Below, in pieces: positions 53,780 to 64,000 of a DNA stretch of 64,000 nt. Each line of letters begins with the position of its first letter. Position 1 is the first letter of the stretch. The translations under genes and the position numbers were made by a program. Source of the stretch: Pardosa pseudoannulata. Taxonomy: Eukaryota; Arthropoda; Arachnida; Araneae; Lycosidae. The notes beneath the pieces are model-generated. The model worked only from the letters and a program-made list of their open reading frames with translations, had not been told where the DNA came from and searched no databases. The stretch covers positions 57,519,517 to 57,583,516 of the forward strand of contig CM063503.1 in the NCBI GenBank assembly GCA_032207245.1, written 5' to 3'.

Positions 53780-56470
53780 ACTAGTTAACCAGCATGTAGA
53801 AAATTAACGAGGTTGCAATATAGAGGTTTCCCTTCCTTAGAAAATGTTTAAACGTATAATTTCAAAGTAACAGCGTTCAGTATTAGGTATTTTATAATAT
53901 AAGATTCCGATAAATCTCTTTATTTTTCAGTATTTTCAGTTCTTTTTTATTTCTCTTTTCTGACAATCTTATTCATCCCACAGTAAAAGCATTCTATTTC
54001 CTACACATTAATATAAATCTTGAATAAAGCAATATTTTAGTCTCAATAATAAATTTTTATTCCTCGTCTGTATTCAGTACCCTATTTATCTTTTAATTTC
54101 TCTAATATAATTCCCATAAATAAAATATTTTTATTTTTAAGAATTTTCAGTTCTTTTTTATTTTCCTTTTCCTGAAAATTTTATTTATCTCCCAATAAAA
54201 GCATTCTATTTCCCACATATTAATAAAAATCCTGAATAAAGCAATATTTTCGTCTCGATGAATTTCTATCCCTCGTCTACATTCAGTAACCTATTTATCT
54301 TTTAATTTCTCTAATATTGAAATTAATTTTGTTATAGTTTTTCAGCACATTAGGTTCATAAATTTCAATATTTTCAAGCTTCAATTGTTTCATCAGAGCC
54401 GGTATTCTTTTTGCGGTTTTCCAGTCACCGAATCCCGAACAATTCGAATCTTACCGCAAAAGTTCTCCAGCAGTATATTTATTAAAATAAGGCATAAGTT
54501 GCTGGCGACCGTTTAACAAGAAGAACGCTGTCTTCATTATTAAAAGTTCCGATCGGGCCTTGCAAGTAAACGGATCGAGTTTTTGATTACATTTGCAGTA
54601 GCAAGACTCTAGTCAATGCGGCGAAATTATGGGTCACCCGATGCAGCCTGTTAGGGCTTGACCTTCAATCCGCCGGAGATAAATGGGTTATTGATTGACT
54701 GCGGGCTTCCCTGGATGATCATTAGTGAAAAAACAACAAGAAATGTAGAAAAAGAAACTCGCAGAATGTTGGGGTTCCACCATTTTTTTCATCGATTTTA
54801 AAAGGTATTTATTCTTTCTCTATCTGACAGTGACATTATTTAATAAACGACTATCAAAATAGCCCAAATGGCAATTTATGAATTTTAAAAAAGATGAATG
54901 CACCCATTACCTGGATTATTTTTCTACTCTTATCTTCAATTCATGTTTTTTTAAGAACTATATTTATCTCAGTTAAACCATTCTATTTACTGCATCTATT
55001 TAAAAACCCTTAATAAATACACAATTTAATCTCAATAATGAATTTCTATCTGTCATCAATATTCCGTAACCTGTTTATCTTTTAATTTCTCTAATATTGA
55101 AATTAATTTTGTTATAGTTTTTCAGCACATTAGGTTCATAAATTTCAATATTTTCAAGCTTCAATTGTTTCATCAGAGCCGGTATTCTTTTTGCGGTTTT
55201 CCAGTCACCGAATCCCGAACAATTCGAATCTTACCACAAAAGTTCTCCAGCACTATATTTATCAAAATAATGCATAAGTTGCTGGCGACCGATTAACAAA
55301 CAGGAGGCTGTCTTCTTTATTAAAATTTCCGATCGAGTCTTGCAAGTAAACGGATTGAGTTTTTGATTACATTTGCAGTAGCAAGACTCTAGTCAATGCG
55401 GCGAAATTATGGGTCACCCGATGCAGCCTGTTAGGGCTTGACCTTCAATCCGCCGGAGATAAATGGGTTATTGATTGACTGCGGGCTTCCCTGGATGATC
55501 ATTAGTGAAAAAACAGCAAGAAATGTAGAAAAAGAAACTCGCAGAATGTTGGGGTTCCACCATTTTTTTCATCGATTTTAAAAGGTATTTATTCTTTCTC
55601 TATCTGACAGTGACATTATTTAATAAACGACTATCAAAATAGCCCAAATGGCAATTTATGAATTTTAAAAAAGATGAATGCACCCATTACCTGGATTATT
55701 TTTCTACTCTTATCTTCAATTCATGTTTTTTTAAGAACTATATTTATCTCAGTTAAACCATTCTATTTACTGCATCTATTTAAAAACCCTTAATAAATAC
55801 AGCAATTTAATCTCAATAATGAATTTCTATCTGTCATCAATATTCCGTAACCTGTTTATCTTTTAATTTCTCTAATATAAATATTAATATTTTAATAATT
55901 TTTCCTCACATTAGATTCGGAAATTTCAATATTTTCGAGCGCCAATCTTTTCATTAGAGCCGGAATTCCTTTAGCGGATTTCCAGTCGCTAAATCCCGAA
56001 CAATTCTTCCAATCCCACCGCAAAAGTGCTCGAGCAGCATATTTATTAAAATAATGCATGAGTTGCTGGTGAACGATTAACACGCAGAAGGCTGTCCTCA
56101 TTATTAAAAGTTCCGATGGGGCCTTGCAAGTAAACGGATCGAGTTTTTGATTACATTTGCCGTAGCAAGCCTGCAGGCGATGCGGCGAAATTATGGGTCG
56201 CCCGATGCAGCCTGTTAGGGCCTGACCTTCAATCCGCCGGATATAAATGGGTTATTGATTGACTGCGGGCTTCCCGGGATGATCATTAGTGAAAAACACC
56301 AAGAAATGTAGAAAAAGAAACTCATTATATGTCGGGGTTTCACCATTTTTTCATCGACTTTAAAAGGTGTTCTTTTTGTATCTGACTATGACATTACTTA
56401 ATAAACGACTGTCCAAGTAGCCTAAATGGCACTTAATGGATTTTAATAAAGATAGATACATCCATTAACT
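53780..56470. repeat. Composite satellite: 211-bp monomer plus ~570-bp insert, 780-bp period x 3
   Basis: Two short units with the AAAGCATTCTATTTCC motif (53990 and 54201, offset 211) precede three long units whose TCTCTAATAT junction recurs at about 54308, 55088 and 55869 (offsets 780 and 781). The long unit equals the short monomer plus about 570 bp (211 + 570 = 781). Long units one and two are nearly identical; unit three is more diverged. The minus frame at 55892-56101 (69 aa) exists only in unit three, so it is not a conserved gene. Confidence 0.88.
54558..54728. other. Conserved GC-richer core of the 780-bp repeat (copy 1)
   Basis: A 171-bp block (copies at 55338-55508 and 56122-56292) differs at only 10 of 171 positions between copies 1 and 3, while sequence just downstream is roughly 80% alike by eye. 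It includes GATTACATTTGC, GCGGCGAAATTATGGGTCAC, CTTCAATCCGCCGGAGATAA, GGGTTATTGATTGACTGCGG and TGATCATTAGTG. It does not encode a conserved frame. ATTGATTGAC resembles PBC/homeodomain sites and GGGTCA a nuclear-receptor half-site; those readings are inference. Confidence 0.5.
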
Positions 56471-57300
56471 GGAATTTTCCTTTTATTTAATAAATTGACG
56501 TAGATATCTAAGAAGTGTTAAGCTGTTTAACGAAGTTCAATTTAAGTGAACTGTCTACAATCTTTTTTGTTTTTTTGTTTGCTTCGTGCTCCTTATAAAA
56601 CAGAGTTTTAATATCTTAAAAAAGCAAAAGGGTAAATTATTAAATAAAATTGAAATTATTAACTTTTTCTTGATTTATTCACAATTACACTTATGAAGAC
56701 TTGTGCCGAATCTGTTTCAATAAACTATACAATTAAGATGAATCTAAAACGATTGGTTTATTCGACTTTTATTGACTGAGGCAATACTTAATAAAAGACT
56801 ATCTAAGTAGCCTAAATGGCATTTAATGGTTTTTTAATAAAGATAAATAGATCCATTAACTGGAATTTCCCTTTTATTTAATAGATTAGCGTAGATATTT
56901 AAGATGTATAAAGATAGCGTTTAACAAACTTCAAATTAACGTTACTGCCTGCATGATATTTTTTTAATATATATTTTTAATATGCATTTAAATTTTTGAA
57001 AATATAAAAAGGAAAAATATTAAATAAAAATTGAATTGATAAGGTTTTTTAAATATTTGCAATTATAAATGTGAAGACCTGTGGTAAGTCTGTTTCAAAA
57101 CACTAAAATTTAGAGGAATCTAAAATATATACAAATTTAATTATCTACTATTACCTTACTATTTAATAAATGAGCATCCAAGTTGCCTAAATCACACTTA
57201 ATGGGTTTTAATAAAGATAAATACAACCATTAACTGCAATGTTTCTGTTATTTCATAGATTGACGCAAATATCTAAGAAGTGGAAAGCAATTGTTTAACA
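56376..57300. repeat. ~390-bp repeat related to the right flank of the 780-bp unit
   Basis: The block ACTTAATAAACGACTGTC...AGCCTAAATGGCACTTAATGG...CCATTAACTGGAATTT recurs near 56390, 56785, 57165 and, isolated, near 62010. It is the right-hand part of the 780-bp unit without the GC-rich core. Confidence 0.75.
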
Positions 57301-58080
57301 AACTTCAGTTTAACGGCATTTTTGTGATCAATCTTGCATGGTATTTCTTAGATTCTTTTAAAGAATGTGTGTAGGGGGACAAGGCATACTTAAAATGACA
57401 GAATTACATCAAAAATATGGAATTTTTTCCTGTTTTGAAATAATCCAGTTAGGTATACGCTTTAATAGGAAACGTGTTTTTATAAAGAGCATAGTTATTT
57501 AACTCGAAACTTTTTTACTGTCATACACCTTCATTTTAAACTTTAAAACATATGTCTTAGATTTAAAATTTTTCTACTGAATTAATAATTTTGAAATGTC
57601 TTAGGTGCGTTACTTCCATGTATTCCTTATCCAAAATTTTGGAGATGGTCTATTAATGTGTTTGTAATAAAATCAGATATGCAATTTTTTAAAGAATTTT
57701 TGAGTTTAACAGTATTTTTGAGATCAATCTTGCATCTTATTTCTTAGATTCTTTTAAAGAACGTGTGTAAAGGAACAAGGCATACTTAAAATGACAGAAT
57801 ATAAAACATTATATAAAAAATATGAAATTTTTTTTCAGTTCTGAAATAATCTAGTTAAGTATACCCTTTAATATGAAAAGTGTTTTTATAAAAAGCATAG
57901 TTATTTAGCACGAAACATTTTATTGTCATACACTTTCATTTTGAACTTTAAAAAATGTGTCTTAAATTTAAAATTTTTGTACTGAATTAATAATTTTGAA
58001 ATGTTTTAGGTGAATTACTTCCATGCATTAATTATTCAAAATGTGGGAAATGTTAACATAACGGAACATAATATAATGGA
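57300..58080. repeat. 396-bp tandem duplication
   Basis: GATCAATCTTGCAT at 57326 and 57722 begin two aligned units that continue through TTCTTTTAAAGAA.GTGTGTA, GGCATACTTAAAATGACAGAAT and AATTAATAATTTTGAAATG. Non-coding. Confidence 0.82.
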
Positions 58081-58179
58081 AACATAACATAATGGAAACA
58101 TTAATCTGTTTGTAATAAAATCAGGTATGTTTTTTTTAGATAAAATAGTTCTTAAAACATTGTATAACTTGAAATAGAT

Positions 58180-61100
58180 GTGTTGCATAAATAATATTTA
58201 ACGTAACAAAAAATCAATACCCAGTTTCGTTTTTATATAGATTCTAGAAGTGAAATGAAAAAATAAAAGCAATTGGTTAATATGATGCACACTAAGATTA
58301 TTTTTAAGGAATATTGTTAGACAATTGATTCTTTATCAAAACATCTTAAATTTTCATTACAAAATTATTTTAATTAGGTTTTAGTGTCTTAATATTTCAT
58401 GTAACAGTAGTATACGGTTCTCATTATACGAATATAGTTAAAAATTTAAAAAACTGAGGTTCAACATCCCATGTACAATTAAAACGAAACAAAACAGTAA
58501 GGAAAAAAATAATAAAATTTGAATTTATATAGATTCTAAAGATAAAATGAACCACTAAAGGCAGTATGTTAGTATTATATGCATTAAGAGCATTTTTAAG
58601 GAATATTCTTGGACAACTAATTCGAGTTATAGAGGATTAAACATAGTAAAAGAGCAAAAAAAGAGTTGTTAAAACATTGTATAAATTGAAATAATTGTTT
58701 TGCATAAATTACATTTAACGTAAGGGAAAATCAATACCCAGTATCGTTTTTATATAGATTCTAAACGTAAAATAAAAAAATAAAAGCAATTGGTTAGTAT
58801 GATGTGCCCTAAGAGCAATTTTAAGTAATATTCTTGGACAACTCATCCTTTAATAAATAGACTTGCATTTTAATTACAAATTATTTTAATTAATTTTAGA
58901 GTCTAATATGTTTCATGTAACAGCATTATATATTTCCATTATAAAAATACAGTTACAAATTTAAAAAACTGAGATTCAACACACAATATACCATTAAAAT
59001 TAAACACAATAATAGGGAAGGAAATAATAAAATTTGAATTTATATAGATTCTAAAGATAAAATAAAAAATAAAAGCAATTGGTTAGTATGATCTGAACTA
59101 AGAATATTTTAAAGAATATTCATGGGCAACTGATTCTTTATCAAATAGTCTTGTGTTTTAGTTACAAAAATTATTTTAATTAGATTTTAGAATCTTGTAT
59201 GTTTTACTTAACTGCATTATATATTTCCATTATAAAAATATAGTTACAAATTTAAAAAACTGAGATTCAACATCCCATGTACCCTTAAAATGAAATAAAA
59301 TAGTATAGAAGAAAATAATAAAATTTGAATTTGTATAGATTCTAAAGATAAAATTATAAAAATAAAAGCAATTGGTTAGTATGATGTGCATTAAGAGCGT
59401 TTTTAAGAAATATACTTGGACAACTCATTCTTTAATAAATAGATTTGTATTTAAAAAAAATTTTTATTAGATTTTAGAGTCTTATATGCTTCATATAGCA
59501 GCATTATATATTCTCATTAGTTAAACATTTAAAAAAGTGAGATTCAACATCCTGTCTACCCTTAAAATGAAACACAATAATAGGGAAGAAAATAATAAAA
59601 TTTGAATTAATATAGATTCTAAAGTTAAATAAGAAAATAAAAGCTATTGGTTAGTATGATGTGCACTAAGAATATTTTTAATGAATATTATTGCACAGCT
59701 GATTCTTTATCAAATAGTCTTCAATTTTATTTACAAATTATTTTTATTAGATTTTAGAGTCTTTTATGTTTCATGTAACAGTATTATACATTCTCATTAG
59801 TTAAACATTTAAAAAAGTGAGATTCAACATCCTGTCTACCCTTAAAATGAAACACAATAATAGGGAAGAAAATAATAAAATTTGAATTTATATAGATTCT
59901 AAAGATAAATAAAAAAATAAAAGCTATTGGTTAGTATGATGTGCACTAAGAATATTTTTAATGAATATTATTGCACAGCTGATTCTTTATCAAATAGTCT
60001 TCAATTTTATTTACAAATTATTTTTATTAGATTTTAGAGTCTTTTATGTTTCATGTAACAGTATTATACATTCTCATTAGTTAAACATTTAAAAAAGTGA
60101 GATTCAACATCCTGTCTACCCTTAAAATGAAACACAATAATAGGGAAGAAAATAATAACATTTGAATTTATATATATTCTAAAGATAAATAAAAAAATAA
60201 AAGCTATTGGTTAGTATGATGTGCACTAAGAATATTTTTAATGAATATTATTGAACAACTGATTCTTTATCAAATAGTCTTCAATTTTATTTACAAATTA
60301 TTTTTATTAGATGTTAGAGTCTTTTATGTTTCATGTAACAGTATTATACATTCTCATTAGTTAAACATTTAAAAAAGTGAGATTCAACATCCTGTCTACC
60401 CTTAAAATGAAACACAATAATAGGGAAGAAAATAATAACATTTGAATTTATATATATTCTAAAGATAAATAAAAAAATAAAAGCTATTGGTTAGTATGAT
60501 GTGCACTAAGAATATTTTTAATGAATATTATTGAACAACTGATTCTTTATCAAATAGTCTTCAATTTTATTTACAAATTATTTTTATTAGATGTTAGAGT
60601 CTTTTATGTTTCATGTAACAGTATTATACATTCTCATTAGTTAAACATTTAAAAAAGTGAGATTCAACATCCTGTCTACCCTTAAAATGAAACACAATAA
60701 TAGGGAAGAAAATAATAAAATTTGAATTTATATAGATTCTAAAGATAAATAAAAAAAATAAAAGCTATTGGTTAGTATGATGTGCACTAAGAATATTTTT
60801 AATGAATATTATTGCACAGCTGATTCTTTATCAAATAGTCTTCAATTTTATTTACAAATTATTTTTATTAGATTTTAGAGTCTTTTATGTTTCATGTAAC
60901 AGTATTATACATTCTCATTAGTTAAACATTTAAAAAAGTGAGATTCAACATCCTGTCTACCCTTAAAATGAAACACAATAATAGGGAAGAAAATAATAAC
61001 ATTTGAATTTATATATATTCTAAAGATAAATAAAAAAATAAAAGCTATTGGTTAGTATGATGTGCACTAAGAATATTTTTAATAAATTGTTGGGCAAATC

Positions 61101-61870
61101 ATTCTTTAGCAAAATAGACTTGCATTTTAATTAAAATTTATTTTTATTAGATGTTAGAGTCTTTTATGTTTCATGTAACAGTATTATACATTCTCATTAG
61201 TTAAACATTTAAAAAAGTGAGATACAACGTCCTGTCTACCCTTAAAATGAAACACAATAATAGGGAAGAAAATAATAAAATTTGAATTTATATAGATTCT
61301 AAAGATAAATAAAAAAAATAAAAGCTATTGGTTAGTATGATGTGCACTAAGAATATTTTTAATGAATATTATTGGACAGCTGATTCTTTATCAAATAGTC
61401 TTCAATTTTATTTACAAATTATTTTTATTAGATGTTAGAGTCTTTTATGTTTCATGTAACAGTATTATACATTCTCATTATAAAAATATAGTTAAACATT
61501 TAAAAAAGTGAGATTCAATATCCCGTCTGCCCTTATAATGAAACACAATAATAGGGAAGAAAATAATAAAATTTGAATTTAGATAGATTCTAAAGATAAA
61601 TTGAAAAATAAAAGTAATTGGTTAGTATGATCTGCACAACGAGCGTTTTTAATTAAAATTGTTGGGCAAATCATTCTTTAGCAAATAGACTTGCATTTTA
61701 ATTAAAGTTTATTTTTATTAAATTTTATGGTCTACTATGTTTTATGTAACAGCATTATACAGTCTCATTATAAGAATATAGTTAAACATCTAAAAAACTG
61801 AGATTCAACATCCCATGTACCCATAAAATGAAAGAAAATAACAACGAAGATAATAATAAAATTTGAATTT
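58180..61870. repeat. 280-bp satellite with homogenised centre
   Basis: CCTGTCTACC recurs at 59551, 59831, 60111, 60391, 60671, 60952 and 61231. Diverged versions (CCCATGTAC or CCCGTCTGC) lie at 58468, 58983, 59274, 61522 and 61812. Central units are nearly identical; edge units are longer (about 290 bp), retaining a TATAAAAATATAGTTA segment missing in the centre. Very AT-rich, no frames. Confidence 0.93.
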
Positions 61871-61979
61871 GTAAAATCTTTGTCGAGTTATTTACAAAAA
61901 CAAATTTGAAGATATCTGATGAAATTCTTGTAGAATCCTAAAACTTAAATGAATGAAACTTATATTTATTATTTATAAA

Positions 61980-62170
61980 GTTTGTTTATTCAACTTTTAT
62001 TGACTGTGACATTACTTAATACACGCCACTCCAAGTTTCCTAAATGGCACTTAATGCATTTTAATAAAGATAGATACATGCATTAACAGGAATTTTTCTT
62101 TTATTTAATAGATTGGCGTAGATACCAAAGAAGTAAAAATCTGCTATACGATAAACTTCATTTTAAGAGT
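61980..62170. repeat. Isolated copy of the 56.4-kb repeat unit
   Basis: TTCAACTTTTATTGACTGTG...CCTAAATGGCACTTAATGC...TTTAATAGATTGGCGTAGAT matches units at 56760 and 56376. Its position on the far side of the 280-bp array implies that the array expanded inside the older repeat. Confidence 0.7.
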
Positions 62171-62514
62171 TCTGTTTGCATATTATGAGTTTTTTTCTTC
62201 TTTTAAAAAATATATTTTAAAATCTTAATAAGAGATTTGAAAAAAAATTTTCAATTTTACAACTCCTCTTCAACCTCCACTCAAAATACAGTTTTCTCTT
62301 TTTTTTTTTGTTGTTTAAATTAATTTTACAATTTACACTAAATCACAAATTTGTGATGAAAATCACACTCAGTTTATTTAATTTGTGATTAAGTGAATGT
62401 TTCAGTCTATTTAGTATGAATGTTATGTGTTTCCTTTGTGTTTTCTTTGTTAATTCAATTAGATTTTAAATGTTCAATTTTTGTAAAATTTTTCCTCAAA
62501 ATGTTGTTTTTGTT

Positions 62515-64000
62515 TAGTAATTTACAATTTTAATAAGGAAGGATTGGGATGAATTTGTATCAAAACAGTATAAAAACACCATAATAAGCAAGAAGTAAGA
62601 ACTGCAGTTTAACATTACTGCTTGCACATTACTTTTTGTATCTTCTTTTTAAAAAAGTTTTAAAGTCTAAAATAATAAAAGTTAAAAATTTTAAATAAAA
62701 ATTGAATTCATAATTTTTTTAATCATTTACAGTTATAAAAAGGAAGGATTATGGTGAATTTGTATCAAAACACTATAAAAAACCGTAATAAGGAAGCAGT
62801 AAAAACTGCAGTTTAACATTACTGCTTGCACATTACTTGCTTTATAATAAGGAAGAATGTGAAAAGAGTTTTTTCTTCTTTTAAAAAATATATTTTAAAA
62901 TCTAAAAAAATAAAAGGGAAAAAAAACTAAATAAAAATTGGATTCATGACCCTTTTATAGTAATTTACAATTTTAATAAGGAAGGATTGGGATGAATTTG
63001 TATCAAAACAGTATAAAAACACCATAATAAGCAAGAAGTAAGAACTGCAGTTTAACATTACTGCTTGCACATTACTTTTTGTATCTTCTTTTTAAAAAAG
63101 TTTTAAAGTCTAAAATAATAAAAGTTAAAAATTTTAAATAAAAATTGAATTCATAATTTTTTTAATCATTTACAGTTATAAAAAGGAAGGATTATGGTGA
63201 ATTTGTATCAAAACACTATAAAAAACCATAATAAGGAAGCAGTAAAAACTGCAGTTTAACATTACTGCTTGCACATTACTTGCTTTATAATAAGGAAGAA
63301 TGTGAAAAGAGTTTTTTTCTTCTTTTAAAAAATATATTTTAAAATCTAAAAAAATAAAAGGGAAAAAAAACTAAATAAAAATTGGATTCATGACCCTTTT
63401 ATAGTAATTTACAATTTTAATAAGGAAGGATTGGGATGAATTTGTATCAAAACAGTATAAAAACACCATAATAAGCAAGAAGTAAGAACTGCAGTTTAAC
63501 ATTACTGCTTGCACATTACTTTTTGTATCTTCTTTTTAAAAAAGTTTTAAAGTCTAAAATAATAAAAGTTAAAAATTTTAAATAAAAATTGAATTCATAA
63601 TTTTTTTAATCATTTACAGTTATAAAAAGGAAGGATTATGGTGAATTTGTATCAAAACACTATAAAAAACCGTAATAAGGAAGCAGTAAAAACTGCAGTT
63701 TAACATTACTGCTTGCACATTACTTGCTTTATATTCTTTTAAAATATTTTAAAGTCTAAAAAAATAAAGAAAAAAAATATAAAATAAAAATTATGTTCAA
63801 ATTGTTTTAATCGTTTACAGTTATAAGCATTAAGGATTATGGTGAATTTGTATCGAAACACTATAAAAAACCATAATAAGAAAGCAGCAAAAACTGCAGT
63901 GTAACATTACTGCTTGCATATTACGTGCTTTACCTTCTTTTAAAAAAGTTTTAAAGTCTAAAAAAATAAAAGGAAAAATATTAAATAAAAATTGAATTCA
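62515..64000. repeat. 444-bp higher-order repeat made of two ~222-bp monomers, runs off the window
   Basis: AGTAATTTACAATTTTAATA occurs at 62516, 62959 and 63403. Within each 444-bp unit two related halves both contain GGAAGGATT, TGAATTTGTATCAAAACA and CTGCAGTTTAACATTACTGC. The halves differ consistently (GGGATG against ATGGTG; CACCATAATAAGC against ACC.TAATAAGGA). The final partial units (from about 63740) are more diverged. The array is cut by the window end. Confidence 0.93.

Noticed and set aside
55892..56101. 69-aa minus-strand frame with plausible composition in the third 780-bp unit
   Set aside because: The near-identical first two units do not keep the frame, so there is no sign of coding constraint.

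Overview
The window is eukaryotic, strongly AT-rich, non-coding DNA. I find no intact protein-coding gene, no rRNA and no functional tRNA gene. Introns, operons and Shine-Dalgarno sites are not in evidence. The DNA transposon mix (piggyBac, hAT, mariner, Tc1, Tigger/pogo), two tRNA-derived SINEs, long (TA)n tracts and many local tandem arrays point to an arthropod genome. I lean towards an arachnid, possibly an orb-weaving spider, because the 45.8 kb SINE resembles elements I associate with that group; this is from memory and weak.

The layout is dominated by unrelated short tandem arrays, mostly 200-540 bp monomers in 2-12 copies. They include 538 bp (1-1560), about 204 bp (1600-4130), a large diverged duplication (17.8-20.8 kb), about 350-390 bp (20.7-24.5 kb), 226 bp (26.7-28.2 kb), about 390 bp (30.5-32.1 kb), 326 bp (32.6-33.3 kb), about 370 bp (37.1-40.2 kb), about 345 bp (41.4-42.5 kb), 279 bp x 12 (46.3-49.7 kb), a 780-bp composite x 3 (54.3-56.5 kb), 280 bp (58.2-61.9 kb) and a 444-bp dimer (62.5 kb to the window edge).

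Into this background several mobile elements have inserted, most with readable ends and target-site duplications: two copies of one TTAA-flanked non-autonomous element (4836-5346 and 36648-37116), two inverted copies of a hAT-type MITE with perfect 8-bp duplications (9999-11261 and 14481-15486), an internally deleted piggyBac (12879-14077), a TTAA-flanked foldback MITE (16646-16801), a mariner (21043-22297), an internally deleted Tc1 element (25378-26447), a deleted Tigger (27214-28025), a further TTAA MITE (38517-38718) and two SINEs (41519-41700, 45808-46230). Where an element sits inside a tandem array, neighbouring monomers show the empty site. For Tigger the arithmetic closes to the base.

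Nothing here works together as a pathway. The common theme is decay and amplification: every transposase fragment is broken, most TIRs are still readable, and the elements seed or interrupt satellites. The features most worth a second look are the 780-bp composite satellite with its unusually conserved GC-richer core (54558-54728 and copies), the CpG-rich island at 42.49-42.96 kb with an exon-like reading frame, the hAT MITEs that carry a (TA)n tract at the same internal position, and the three-monomer higher-order pattern in the 279-bp array.
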